Assembly: GCF_000213805.1 (NCBI RefSeq)
Contig: NC_015556.1
Location: forward strand, 4,479,001 to 4,543,000
Source of the DNA: Pseudomonas fulva 12-X
Lineage (GTDB): Bacteria; Pseudomonadota; Gammaproteobacteria; Pseudomonadales; Pseudomonadaceae
Direction: 5' to 3'
Length of the DNA stretch: 64,000 nt
The first letter of the stretch is position 1. Each line of letters opens with the position of its first letter. Below are positions 52,608 through 63,207 of this stretch, in pieces. The notes beneath the pieces were generated by a model. The model was given only the letters and a program-made list of their open reading frames with translations. It searched no databases and was not told the origin of the DNA. The position numbers and the translations under genes were made by a program.

Positions 52608-53189
52608 TCAGCTGACGGACGCAATGCCGGCAAAGGCGAACAACATCGGCAGGCGCTCGGCGAAACCCTGGAAACCGTGGTCGCCGCCCGCTTCGATGCG
52701 CAGGGCACAGTGTCGGTAATAGGCCTGGGCGCGCCGGTAGTCGAGGGTTTCGTCGCCGGTCTGCAGCCACACCTGATAACGCGCCGGGTCCGCGGGCGGC
52801 TCGACGGCCAGTTCGGCCAGGGCCGCCACGTGGTCCTCGGTCAGTTCCCAGGTTTCGCCGCTGTAATGGTTGGTCTGCGTGCCAAGATAGCCATCGAACA
52901 GCTCATGGGGCAGCACCGCCGGGTTGATCAGCAGCGCCTTGAGCCCGTGCCGCTCGGCCAGGTGGGTCGCATAGTAGCCGCCCAGGGAGCTGCCGACCAG
53001 CGTGGGGCGTCCCAGCTCGGCGATCAGGGCTTCGAGCTGGGCGATGGCTTGGCGAGGATGGTGATGCAGGGCCGGAACCCGCAACTGGTTCTGCAGGCCG
53101 CGGTCGGTCATGGCGGCGATCAGCTGGCTGGCCTTGGTGGAAGCCGGCGAGCTGTTGAGGCCGTGGATATAAAGAATGGTATTGGTCAT
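52608..53189 (-). CDS. yqiA: YqiA-type esterase
   Basis: A small 193-residue alpha/beta hydrolase (UPF0227/YqiA). The oxyanion opening ILYIHGLNSSPAS and the nucleophile elbow LVGSSLGGYYATHLAERHG (serine in GSSLG) are clear; the catalytic His lies in GGDHGFQGF near the C-terminus. The substrate is probably a short acyl ester, as in E. coli YqiA; this is inferred. It lies 64 bp downstream of cpdA. Confidence 0.92.
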   Translation of the reverse strand: MTNTILYIHGLNSSPASTKASQLIAAMTDRGLQNQLRVPALHHHPRQAIAQLEALIAELGRPTLVGSSLGGYYATHLAERHGLKALLINPAVLPHELFDGYLGTQTNHYSGETWELTEDHVAALAELAVEPPADPARYQVWLQTGDETLDYRRAQAYYRHCALRIEAGGDHGFQGFAERLPMLFAFAGIASVS

Positions 53190-53253
53190 AACGGGAGGCT
53201 ACTAGCGCCAGCCGGCTGACTGCAAGCGCTGCCGTTGCCGCGGTCTGCACGTC

Positions 53254-54072
53254 TCAGTAGCCGCCAACGTTGTAGTCGGGCTCGAAGACGAAGCCTTCGA
53301 CGCGTGATACGCCGGTATCCAGGCGGCCGTCGTCATGCAGGCGCAGCCAGCGATAACCTGGCGCCGCGCTGTCAGCCTGGAAGTCTTCGCTACCCGGCGT
53401 GAACTGCACGCAGGTCGACGGCGACGCCAGCAGGCGCAGGTCGCCACGGCGGGTGTCGATGGTCTGGTGCACGTGGCCCCAGAGCACGGCGCGCGCCTGG
53501 GGAAAGCGTTGCAGCAGCGAGAACAGCGCATCCGGATTACGCAGGCCGATCGGCGCCATCCACTGGCAGCCGATATCCACCGGGTGGTGGTGCAGGCAGA
53601 TCAGGTGATGGCGATCCGGCGCTTCGCTCAGCGCGCGCTCGAGCAGCACCAGCTGGGATTCCTGCAGATAACCCGGCACGGCACCCGGGATCGACGAGTC
53701 GAGCAGCGTGACCCGCCAGTTGCCCAGATCGACGATCGGCTCGAGCAGGTCGGTGCCCACGCAGGCGGCCTGCATGGTGGGAATGTCGTCATGGTTGCCG
53801 GGAATCCAGCGGGCCGGGGCGTCGATGGCGTCGCTCAGTTCGACGAAGCGCGCGTAGGAAGCCGCCGTGCCGTCCTGGGACAGGTCGCCGGTGGCCAGGA
53901 TCATGTCGATGGCCGGCTGCTCCTTGAGCACCTGCTCGACCACCCGGCGCAGGCTGTCCGCGGTGTCCATGCCCAGCAGCCGGCCGCTGTCATCGGCAAA
54001 CAGATGGCTGTCGGTGAGCTGCACCAGCAGCACCGAGGAATCGACAGAAGGGGGAACGGCCGCACGCGCCAA
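53254..54072 (-). CDS. cpdA: 3',5'-cyclic AMP phosphodiesterase CpdA
   Basis: A metallophosphoesterase that degrades cAMP and so sets Vfr activity in Pseudomonas. Motifs LVQLTDSHLF (D-x-H), LATGDLSQDG (GD), PGNHDD (GNH), and the histidine pairs HLICLHHHP and LWGHVHQ are in order. I place the start at the TTG at 54072, which follows AAGGAGACGTACC and gives 272 residues; the ATG at 54186 would add 38 unsupported residues. Its order relative to yqiB and nudF matches the conserved gamma-proteobacterial cluster. Confidence 0.94.
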   Translation of the reverse strand: MARAAVPPSVDSSVLLVQLTDSHLFADDSGRLLGMDTADSLRRVVEQVLKEQPAIDMILATGDLSQDGTAASYARFVELSDAIDAPARWIPGNHDDIPTMQAACVGTDLLEPIVDLGNWRVTLLDSSIPGAVPGYLQESQLVLLERALSEAPDRHHLICLHHHPVDIGCQWMAPIGLRNPDALFSLLQRFPQARAVLWGHVHQTIDTRRGDLRLLASPSTCVQFTPGSEDFQADSAAPGYRWLRLHDDGRLDTGVSRVEGFVFEPDYNVGGY

Positions 54073-54186
54073 GGTACGTCTCCTTGAATGAGTGCGAATT
54101 ATGAAAGCGTCAACCGAGGCGGTAAACCCGCAAATAAGCACTGGTTCACAGAAAACCGATGCATTTTTATGGCCATAGGCCATCAA

Positions 54187-54639
54187 TCAAATCAATGGTT
54201 CGGTTTCGTGCCCGCATGCCAGGCAGTGACTCAGCCACTCGCCGAGAAACACGTTGAGCTGGGTTTTCTCGTCCGGCTGATGCATGGCCGCGTTGGGATA
54301 GGGATAGATGCCGCGAAAGCGCCGCGCACTCTGGGCGCCGGTGACTTCAGCCATCCGCGCATCATGGTAGACGCGCACTTCCAGCTGCGGCACCGGCAGC
54401 CACGGCAGGCTGTGCTCCTGGCGCACCTGCACCGTGGAGGTGTAGGGGCAGCTCTCCACAACTTCCAGAGCGAGCACGCCCAGCTGCCGCTCGCCCTGGC
54501 TGAGCGCCACACGCCGCGCGCCCTGGGCATCGCGCATACCGGGCAAGAGGCGCATCAGCCGCGCATAGTTGGCTTCGCAAGCCGCCTGCAGCTCGATCAA
54601 GTCGACCCGGTAGCGCTCGCGCAGCAGATTCACCCCCAT
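54187..54639 (-). CDS. yqiB: DUF1249 protein YqiB
   Basis: A 150-residue cytoplasmic protein of the DUF1249/YqiB family, recognised by position between nudF and cpdA and by sequences such as RYRVDLIELQAACEANYARLMRLLP and LEVRVYHDARMAEV. The biochemical role is not known. The ATG at 54639 overlaps the nudF stop by 10 bp; an upstream in-frame ATG at 54675 is less likely. Confidence 0.87.
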   Translation of the reverse strand: MGVNLLRERYRVDLIELQAACEANYARLMRLLPGMRDAQGARRVALSQGERQLGVLALEVVESCPYTSTVQVRQEHSLPWLPVPQLEVRVYHDARMAEVTGAQSARRFRGIYPYPNAAMHQPDEKTQLNVFLGEWLSHCLACGHETEPLI

Positions 54640-55247
54640 AGACCCCGAACCTCGGCGCGGTTGAGCGCCAGCCACTGCAGGGCGATGATGCTCGCCGCGT
54701 TATTGATCTTGCCGTCACGAACCGCCTGCAGGGCGTCCTCGAACGGCCATACCTGCACGCGGATATCCTCGCCTTCCTCTTCCAGGCCGTGGATACCGCC
54801 TACGCCGGTGCTGTCGCAGCGCCCGAGGAACAGGTGCACGAACTCGTCCGAACCGCCGGGCGACGGGAAATAGCGAGTTATCGGCCACAGCGAGGTGAGC
54901 GTCAGGCCGGCCTCTTCCTCGGCTTCGCGCAGGGCGACCTCATCGGGCTCCTCGTTCTTGTCGATCAGCCCGGCGACCAGCTCGACCAGCCATGGGTTGG
55001 TGGCCTTGTGCATGGCGCCGACACGGAATTGCTCGATCAGCACCACGGAGTCGGTCACGGCGTCGTAGGGCAGCACGCAGACAGCATCGTGGCGGATGAA
55101 CAATTCGCGGCGCAGCACCGGGCCCATTTCGCCGGAGAACTGCCGATGACGCAGGTGGAAGCGATCCAGGCGATAGAAACCGCGAAAGCACTCTTCACGC
55201 TCGATGATTTCCACCGCGTCCGGGCCGGGGTTGAAGGTTTCGGTCAT
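54630..55247 (-). CDS. nudF: ADP-ribose pyrophosphatase
   Basis: A Nudix hydrolase that cleaves ADP-ribose to AMP and ribose-5-phosphate. The Nudix box GLIDKNEEPDEVALREAEEEAGL (G-x5-E-x7-REUxEE) is near residues 95-117, and SPGGSDEFVHLF further down is typical of ADPR pyrophosphatases. The ATG at 55247 gives 205 residues (MTETFNPGPDAVEII). It is the first gene of the minus-strand cluster and is divergent from the DUF3298 lipoprotein gene. Confidence 0.94.
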   Translation of the reverse strand: MTETFNPGPDAVEIIEREECFRGFYRLDRFHLRHRQFSGEMGPVLRRELFIRHDAVCVLPYDAVTDSVVLIEQFRVGAMHKATNPWLVELVAGLIDKNEEPDEVALREAEEEAGLTLTSLWPITRYFPSPGGSDEFVHLFLGRCDSTGVGGIHGLEEEGEDIRVQVWPFEDALQAVRDGKINNAASIIALQWLALNRAEVRGLWG

Positions 55248-55419
55248 CTGCTGGTCTCTCGTTGAGCTGTACACAATGGGGCCATCCTATGGGCTGTTAC
55301 GGCTCCCCCGCAAGCGACGCGGCGAAAGCCTGGCCGATCCGCCTGCATTGACGAATAATCGCGAACTACCCTGCCGTCAGGCAGTCGAACGCCCGTCCTC
55401 TGCCAAGGCTTTTTCCTGC

Positions 55420-56175
55420 ATGAACATGTCCCGCATTGCCCGTCTCGGCGCCCTCCTCGGCCTCGCCCTGCTGCTTGGCGCCTGCCAGAGCCTGTCCCGC
55501 TCCGAACAACCTGAAGGCATCGCCACCACCCACGAGAAATGGGAACACAAGCCGGCCGACTGCAGCGGCCAGGACTGCCCGCTGGTCAATGTGGAACTGC
55601 AGCCCATAACCGGCCAGCCCGAACTCAATGCGCGCATCGAGGCTACCCTGCTCGACCTGGTGAAAGCCGCCACCGGCAGCCGGCCGGTATCGCTGGCCGT
55701 ACACGAGCGCGAGTTTCTCGCCAACGGCCAGCCGGGCTGGGTCAGCTACCTGCAGGCCAAGGTACTCAGCCAGCATGACCAACTGGTGGTGATCGAGCTG
55801 TCCAGCTACCACTTCATCGGCGGCGCCCACGGCGTGCCCGGGCGCACCTACCTGAACTACGACCGTGAGCAGAACAAGGTGCTGAGCCTGCAGGACATGC
55901 TGGTGCCGGGCGAGGAAGCGGCGTTCTGGCAGATCGCCGCGCGCGCCCACCAGGCCTGGCTGATCGCCCAGGGCCACGGCAATGACATGGAATACCGCAA
56001 GACCTGGCCGTTCGAGCGCACCGCCAACATCGCCCTGAATCCCGATGCGGTGATGCTCAAGTACGACGTGGCGCGTCTGGCGCCCTACGCCGACGGCCAC
56101 CCGGAAATTCTGATCCCCTATAGCCAGCTGCAGGGCATCCTGCGCCCGGCGTATATGCCTGGCGCAGCACGCTAA
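55420..56175 (+). CDS. DUF3298 (RsiV-type) lipoprotein
   Basis: A 251-residue lipoprotein: the signal LGALLGLALLLGAC places the lipidated cysteine near residue 22. The C-terminal domain (YLNYDREQNKVLSLQDMLVPGEE ... ILIPYSQLQGILRP) is of the DUF3298/RsiV C-terminal type. The start could be 55420 or 55426 (MNMSR). Function is unknown. It lies between nudF and thiC. Confidence 0.85.
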   Translation: MNMSRIARLGALLGLALLLGACQSLSRSEQPEGIATTHEKWEHKPADCSGQDCPLVNVELQPITGQPELNARIEATLLDLVKAATGSRPVSLAVHEREFLANGQPGWVSYLQAKVLSQHDQLVVIELSSYHFIGGAHGVPGRTYLNYDREQNKVLSLQDMLVPGEEAAFWQIAARAHQAWLIAQGHGNDMEYRKTWPFERTANIALNPDAVMLKYDVARLAPYADGHPEILIPYSQLQGILRPAYMPGAAR

Positions 56176-56223
56176 AGAGGGGTGATCAGCCGCATGCGCG
56201 ATAAACGTCGCGCATGAGACTTA

Positions 56224-56441
56224 GAACCTGTTCACGATCGTTATGCGCATGAAGCGGCAGCTACAAGACAAAACGGACATCGTTGCTTTACCTGTGGGAA
56301 CGGGCCATGCCCGTGATTTTTTCGCGGGCATGGCCCGCTCCCACAGATAATCATCAGTCCATCCTGAGGGAACAGCTGGCCGCTCCCGCCACTTAGCTGC
56401 AAAAATCGGCGAACCTGGGCTGAAAGATTCTGAACAGGTTC
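56224..56441. repeat. stop-codon-abutting MITE-like element, copy 3 (inverted)
   Basis: It begins GAACCTGTTCACGATCGTTA and ends TGAACAGGTTC, giving terminal inverted repeats GAACCTGTTCA. In the opposite orientation it aligns with copy 1: GAATCTTTCAGCCCAGG, then GCCGATTTTTGCAGC, then GGCGGGAGCGGCC. The right end is adjacent to the thiC TAG stop; it carries the REP at 56294. Length ~218 bp. Confidence 0.72.
56294..56344. repeat. REP-like palindrome inside the MITE-like element
   Basis: GTGGGAACGGGCCATG to CATGGCCCGCTCCCAC, 51 bp, almost the same as the copy at 13551, and at about the same place inside the element. Confidence 0.85.
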
Positions 56442-58739
<2,298 letters not shown>

Positions 58740-58885
58740 GAACCCGGCCAGTCTACTGGCAGCCGCAGGTGGCGGCAATGCGCAGGCGACCCGCCGGTCG
58801 CGTGATGGCCGCTATCGCCGCGCCTTGACCACCCCGGTGGCCGGGCTTAGTCTCGCCTGCTACTGCCCCTCTAGGATCCACCGAC

Positions 58886-60316
58886 ATGCTGCGCAGACTC
58901 TCCCTGGCCGTTGCCGTGACCGCCACTTCAACCGCCACGGCCTGGGCAGATCCCGCGCCGCCCTCGGTGCGTACCGACCTGATGTCGGTGTATCAGGAAG
59001 CCGCCGCCAATAATGCCGACCTGGCCGCCGCCCGTGCCGACTACCTGGCGCGCCGCGAGGGCGTGCCCCAGGCCCGCGCCGGGCTGCTGCCCAACCTCAG
59101 CGCCGGTGCCCAGGTCAACGACACCCGCACGGCCCTGGAACAACCGGCCGCCACCCAGTCGCGCAGCGCCACGGTGTACCAGGCCAACCTCAGCCAGCCG
59201 CTTTTTCGTGCAGACCGCTGGTTCCAGCTGCAGGCCGCCGAGGCGGTGAGCGAGCAGGCGGCGCTGGAGCTGTCGGCCAACGAGCAGAACCTGATTCTGC
59301 AAAGCGCCGAAGCCTATTTCTCGGTGCTGCGCGCCCAGGATAACCTGGCCTCGACCAAGGCCGAGGAAGCCGCCTTCAACCGCCAGCTCGACCAGGCTAA
59401 CGAGCGTTTCGATGTCGGCCTCTCGGACAAGACCGACGTGCTCCAGGCCCAGGCCGGCTTCGACAGCGCGCGGGCCAACCGCATCGCCGCCCAGCGCCAG
59501 GTCGAGGACGCCTTCCAGGCGCTGGTCACCCTGACCAACCGGGAATACCGCAGCATCGAAGGCATTCAGCACAGCCTGCCGATCCTCACCCCGACGCCCA
59601 ACGACGCCACCGCCTGGGTCAATACCGCGGCAGCGCAGAACCTCAACCTGCAGGCCAGCAACTTCGCGGTGGATGCCGCCGAACAGAGCCTGCGCCAGCG
59701 CAAGGCCGGCCACGCGCCAACCCTGGACGCGGTGGCCAGCTACAAGCGCGGCGACAACGACGCCTTCGGCCTGAGCAACCCCAACTACACCGGGCAGAAC
59801 TACGGCAGCGACGTATCGCAGCGCAGCATCGGCCTGGAGCTGAACATTCCGCTGTACAGCGGCGGCCTGACCAGCTCCCAGGCACGCGAGGCCTACCAGC
59901 GCCTGAGCCAGTCCGAGCAGCGCCGCGAAGGCATGCGCCGTGAGGTGGTGCAGAACACCCGCAATCTGTTCCGCGCCGTGAGCACCGACGTGGAAACCGT
60001 GCAGGCGCGCCGCCAGTCGATCATCTCCAACCAGAGCGCGCTCGAAGCCACAGAAATCGGCTATCAGGTCGGTACCCGCAACATCGTCGACGTGCTCGAC
60101 GCCCAGCGCCAGCTGTACAGCGCGGTGCGCAACTACAACGACGCGCGCTACGACTACATCCTCAACAACCTGCGCCTCAAGCAGGCCGCCGGCACCCTCA
60201 GCCCCGCCGACCTGCAAGCGCTGGGCGCCTACCTGAAACCGGACTACAACCCGGACCGCGACTTCCTGCCGACGGATCTGGCCAAGGCTGGGGAAGCGCG
60301 GCTGCAGGGCGAGTGA
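58886..60316 (+). CDS. opmH: TolC-family outer-membrane channel (OpmH-like)
   Basis: A 476-residue outer-membrane efflux or type I secretion channel. The signal peptide (MLRRLSLAVAVTATSTATAWA) precedes two repeats of the TolC coiled-coil/beta-barrel fold; LYQAV-type NLSQPLFRADRWFQLQAAEA and IVDVLDAQRQLYSAVRNYNDARYDYILNNLRLKQAAGTL are hallmarks. Its position next to thiC matches P. aeruginosa opmH (PA4974). It is divergent from thiC with a 557-bp space between starts, which holds the riboswitch. Confidence 0.93.
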   Translation: MLRRLSLAVAVTATSTATAWADPAPPSVRTDLMSVYQEAAANNADLAAARADYLARREGVPQARAGLLPNLSAGAQVNDTRTALEQPAATQSRSATVYQANLSQPLFRADRWFQLQAAEAVSEQAALELSANEQNLILQSAEAYFSVLRAQDNLASTKAEEAAFNRQLDQANERFDVGLSDKTDVLQAQAGFDSARANRIAAQRQVEDAFQALVTLTNREYRSIEGIQHSLPILTPTPNDATAWVNTAAAQNLNLQASNFAVDAAEQSLRQRKAGHAPTLDAVASYKRGDNDAFGLSNPNYTGQNYGSDVSQRSIGLELNIPLYSGGLTSSQAREAYQRLSQSEQRREGMRREVVQNTRNLFRAVSTDVETVQARRQSIISNQSALEATEIGYQVGTRNIVDVLDAQRQLYSAVRNYNDARYDYILNNLRLKQAAGTLSPADLQALGAYLKPDYNPDRDFLPTDLAKAGEARLQGE

Positions 60317-60327
60317 TCGCATAACCT

Positions 60328-60391
60328 GTGGGAACGGGTCATGCCCGTGACTTTTCGCGGGCATGGACTAGGCGTCCCCGCCCGCTCCCAC
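60328..60391. repeat. REP-like palindrome, insertion variant
   Basis: GTGGGAACGGGTCATG, CCCGTGACTTTTCGCGGG, then CATGGACTAGGCGTCCC and CGCCCGCTCCCAC. The GGACTAGGCG insertion is shared with the element at 16668. Confidence 0.78.
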
Positions 60392-60420
60392 AAAGCGGAT
60401 CAGTCACCACTTTTCAGTCA

Positions 60421-60468
60421 GTAGGATGGGTGAAACCCATCAATTTCTATGGGTTTCACCCATCCTAC
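60421..60468. repeat. GTAGGATGGGTGAAACCCATC inverted repeat
   Basis: Arms GTAGGATGGGTGAAACCCAT and ATGGGTTTCACCCATCCTAC are inverted around CAATTTCT. Each arm is itself a smaller GATGGGT/ACCCATC dyad. A half copy occurs near 31680. Confidence 0.8.
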
Positions 60469-60504
60469 AACCGGCCGCAACCGTCCCTTTGCGCCCTTAA
60501 AAAC

Positions 60505-60530
60505 CTACCTAGAAGGTCACGAACAGGTTC
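60505..60530. repeat. end-fragment of the MITE-like element at waaA
   Basis: On the minus strand TAG of waaA is followed by AACCTGTTCGTGACC, the same terminal sequence as in the element at 56224 (GAACCTGTTCA). I see no matching second end, so it is a remnant, or an independent copy that lost the rest. Confidence 0.5.
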
Positions 60531-61810
60531 TAAACGAACAACCTTCCCAACCCATCAAGTAGACGCTTCAGCGCGCCCTGATTGGCCTTGAGCACCGCCA
60601 GCCCGGCATCGCGCATGGCCGCCGCCCGCGCTGGCTCGCTCAGCAGCATTGCGACCTGATCGCCAAGCGCATCGGCATCCGCCACTTCGCAGAGCGCGCC
60701 GTGTTCGAGCAGTTGCGCGGTGATCTCCAGAAAGTTGAAGCGGTGCGGCCCCATGATCACCGGCAGGCCCAGCGCCGCCGGCTCCAGTGGATTGTGGCCG
60801 CCGGTCTCGACCAGGCTACCGCCGACGAAGGCGATATCGGCCAGGGCATACAGAAACATCAACTCGCCCATGCTGTCGCCGAGCAGCACCTGCACCTCGG
60901 GACCGACCGCCTCACCCGATGAGCGCCGTACGAAGGTCAGCCCCGCCTCACGCAGTTGCGTCGCGGCCGTATCGAAACGCTCCAGATGGCGCGGCACCAG
61001 AATCAGCAAGGCGTCCGGCTGGCTGGCGAGCAGTTGCCGATGCGCCTGGATCACCAGTGCATCTTCGCCTTCACGTGTGCTGGCCGCGATCCACACAGGC
61101 CGCTGCCGAGCCTGCCACTGCTCGCGCAGCGCGCAGGCTCGGGCCGATACTTCGAGGTCCACCTGCTGGTCGAACTTGATGGAGCCGGTCACCTCGACCG
61201 CTTCGGGTCGCGCACCAAGGGCGATAAAGCGCTCGGCCTCGGCCTGGGTCTGCACCGCAAGCAGGTTCAGCTCGGCGAGCATCGGCGCGGTGAGCTTGGC
61301 GAAGCGCCCGTAACCCCTGGCCGAACGCGCGGACAAGCGCCCATTGGCCAACGCCACCGGTATGCCGCGACGGGCGCACTGGTGGATGTAGTTGGGCCAT
61401 AGCTCGGTCTCCATGATCACCGCCAACTTGGGCTGCGCCTTGTTGAGAAAGCGCGCCGCGGCCCAGGGCAGGTCGTAGGGCAGATAGCAATGCTGCATCC
61501 GGCCGGCGAACTGCGTCTCGGGAAACAGCGCGCGGATACGCTCGGAGCCGGTAGGCGTCATGCAGGTCAGGGTGATCGGCATATCCGGGTAGCGCGCCAG
61601 CAGCTCGCGCACCAGCGGTGCGGCGGCAATGCTTTCGCCCACCGACACGGCATGCACCCAGATGCCGCCGGGGCGCAGTGGCGGCAGCAAGGCGAAACGC
61701 TCGCCGATGCGTTTGGCATAGGCCGGCGCCCGCCAGGCGCGCCAAGCCAGGCGCAGGCCGATCAGCGGCAGACAGAAGTGAAACAGCAGGCTATAGAGAT
61801 GTCGGTTCAT
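60530..61810 (-). CDS. waaA: Kdo transferase WaaA
   Basis: A GT30 glycosyltransferase that adds Kdo to lipid A precursor at the inner face of the cytoplasmic membrane. An N-terminal hydrophobic anchor (MNRHLYSLLFHFCLPLIGLRLAW) and Kdo-transferase segments IWVHAVSVGESIAAAPLV, FVGGSLVETGGHNPLEPAALGLPVIMGPH are clear. The length of 426 residues is normal. Its stop codon touches an element end at 60530. Confidence 0.95.
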   Translation of the reverse strand: MNRHLYSLLFHFCLPLIGLRLAWRAWRAPAYAKRIGERFALLPPLRPGGIWVHAVSVGESIAAAPLVRELLARYPDMPITLTCMTPTGSERIRALFPETQFAGRMQHCYLPYDLPWAAARFLNKAQPKLAVIMETELWPNYIHQCARRGIPVALANGRLSARSARGYGRFAKLTAPMLAELNLLAVQTQAEAERFIALGARPEAVEVTGSIKFDQQVDLEVSARACALREQWQARQRPVWIAASTREGEDALVIQAHRQLLASQPDALLILVPRHLERFDTAATQLREAGLTFVRRSSGEAVGPEVQVLLGDSMGELMFLYALADIAFVGGSLVETGGHNPLEPAALGLPVIMGPHRFNFLEITAQLLEHGALCEVADADALGDQVAMLLSEPARAAAMRDAGLAVLKANQGALKRLLDGLGRLFV

Positions 61811-61861
61811 GGCGGCGAAGCTTAGGGTTGCGGGCGGGGCAGTACAAGTCGCGCCACAGAC

Positions 61862-62749
61862 TCATGCCTTGAGCACCCGCAAACGCTCGGTCAGCGCCGT
61901 GGCCAGCCACTGGGCGGCCGGCCCGAGCGCCTCGTCGCGGCGGAAGACCATTTCCAGCGGCAGCGGCGGCGCGATCCAGTCGCTGCGCAGCTCCACTAGA
62001 TGGCCCTGGTAGGTCGGGTACTGGGCCACATGGCGCGGCAGGCAGGCCCAGCCCAGATTGCGCATCAGCAGCTCGGCCATCGAATAGAAGCTGTCCGCGT
62101 GCCAGGCCGAGGGGCTGATCCGCTCGTTGCCCGGGTACTGGGTGTCCTGCAAGGAGATCAGCAGCTGGCGATGGCGCGCCAGCTCCCGCCGCCCGACCGC
62201 GCCAGCCTGGGCCAGCGGATGCCCGGCGCCGCAGACCATGACCATTTCCACCATGCCCAGGCGCCGGCGCTCCAGCTCTGCCGGCATACCTTCGTGGTGG
62301 AACAGCAGGCCAAGATCGGCACGCCGCTCGATAAGCCGACGCGCCACCACGCCCTGCCCGCCACTGGTCATCTGCACTTCGACGCCTGGAAAGGCTCGTG
62401 CCAGGCCCTCCAGACTGTCGAGCACGGGCGGCAGCGGCAGGGCTTCGTCCTGGGCGAGGCGTAGGCAGGCTTCTTCGCCTTGGGCCAGGCCGAGCGCCCG
62501 ACCTTCCAGCCGCTCGCACTGACGCAGCAACTCGCGGGCTTCCTCCAGCAGCGCCGCGCCAGCGTCTGTCAGGCGTGGTTGACGCCCGCTGCTGCGCTCG
62601 AACAAGCGCACACCAAGATCGTCTTCAAGGGTCGCCACCGCGGTGCTGACTGCCGACTGCACGCGCCCCAGGCGACGTGCCACCGCCGAGAACGAATGAC
62701 CCTCAGCGACGGCGACGAAGACTTCAAGCTGCTCAAGATTCCAACGCAC
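61862..62749 (-). CDS. LysR-family regulator divergent from emrE
   Basis: A 295-residue regulator, starting GTG (MRWNLEQLEVFVAVAEGHSFSAVARRLGRVQSAVST), with helix-turn-helix at residues 3-60 and a substrate-binding domain (~90-290). It is divergent from emrE, and two overlapping dyads lie in the 86-bp gap between the starts, so it probably controls itself and perhaps emrE. The effector is unknown. The same pair occurs in P. aeruginosa (PA4989-PA4990). Confidence 0.88.
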   Translation of the reverse strand: MRWNLEQLEVFVAVAEGHSFSAVARRLGRVQSAVSTAVATLEDDLGVRLFERSSGRQPRLTDAGAALLEEARELLRQCERLEGRALGLAQGEEACLRLAQDEALPLPPVLDSLEGLARAFPGVEVQMTSGGQGVVARRLIERRADLGLLFHHEGMPAELERRRLGMVEMVMVCGAGHPLAQAGAVGRRELARHRQLLISLQDTQYPGNERISPSAWHADSFYSMAELLMRNLGWACLPRHVAQYPTYQGHLVELRSDWIAPPLPLEMVFRRDEALGPAAQWLATALTERLRVLKA

Positions 62750-62750
62750 A

Positions 62751-62786
62751 ACCTATCTCCCATACAGATAGGTAATGAGTTTACCT
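62751..62786. promoter_or_regulatory. overlapping dyads, likely LysR operator
   Basis: ACCTATCT/AGATAGGT (7-base spacer) and AGGTAA/TTACCT (5-base spacer) overlap by four bases. The first lies just before the LysR GTG start. Such spaced dyads are typical of LysR-type binding sites; binding here is inference. Confidence 0.6.
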
Positions 62787-62835
62787 AACAGCATGCAACG
62801 GTAAAATCGACAGCCTGTTAAGAGGAGTGCTGCCG

Positions 62836-63168
62836 ATGAATGGTTATCTCTATCTCGCTCTGGCGATTGCCGCCGAAGTCGTCGCCACCACCTCCATGAA
62901 GGCCGTGGATGGTCTCAACAAACCGCTGCCGCTGCTGCTGGTTATCGCCGGCTACAGCATCGCCTTCTGGATGCTGATCCTGGTGGTACGCACCATTCCG
63001 GTGGGTATCGCCTACGCCATCTGGGCAGGGCTGGGCATCGTGCTGGTGAGCATCGCGGCGATGTTCGTCTATGACCAGAAACCGGATCTGCCGGCCGTGC
63101 TGGGCATGGGCCTGATCGTCAGCGGCGTAGTGGTGATCCAGCTGTTCTCCCGCGTCACCGGCCACTGA
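62836..63168 (+). CDS. emrE: small multidrug resistance transporter EmrE
   Basis: A 110-residue four-helix SMR transporter that exports cationic drugs with protons as an antiparallel dimer. MNGYLYLALAIAAEVVATTSMK contains the essential glutamate (position 14), and AIWAGLGIVLVSI is the conserved helix-3 region. The ATG at 62836 follows AGAGGAG and gives the family length; the GTG at 62827 would add three residues. It corresponds to P. aeruginosa EmrE (PA4990). Confidence 0.94.
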   Translation: MNGYLYLALAIAAEVVATTSMKAVDGLNKPLPLLLVIAGYSIAFWMLILVVRTIPVGIAYAIWAGLGIVLVSIAAMFVYDQKPDLPAVLGMGLIVSGVVVIQLFSRVTGH

Positions 63169-63207
63169 GCGTTATACTGCGCACCGGTTTTTCTGAGAGG
63201 CGCCCGC

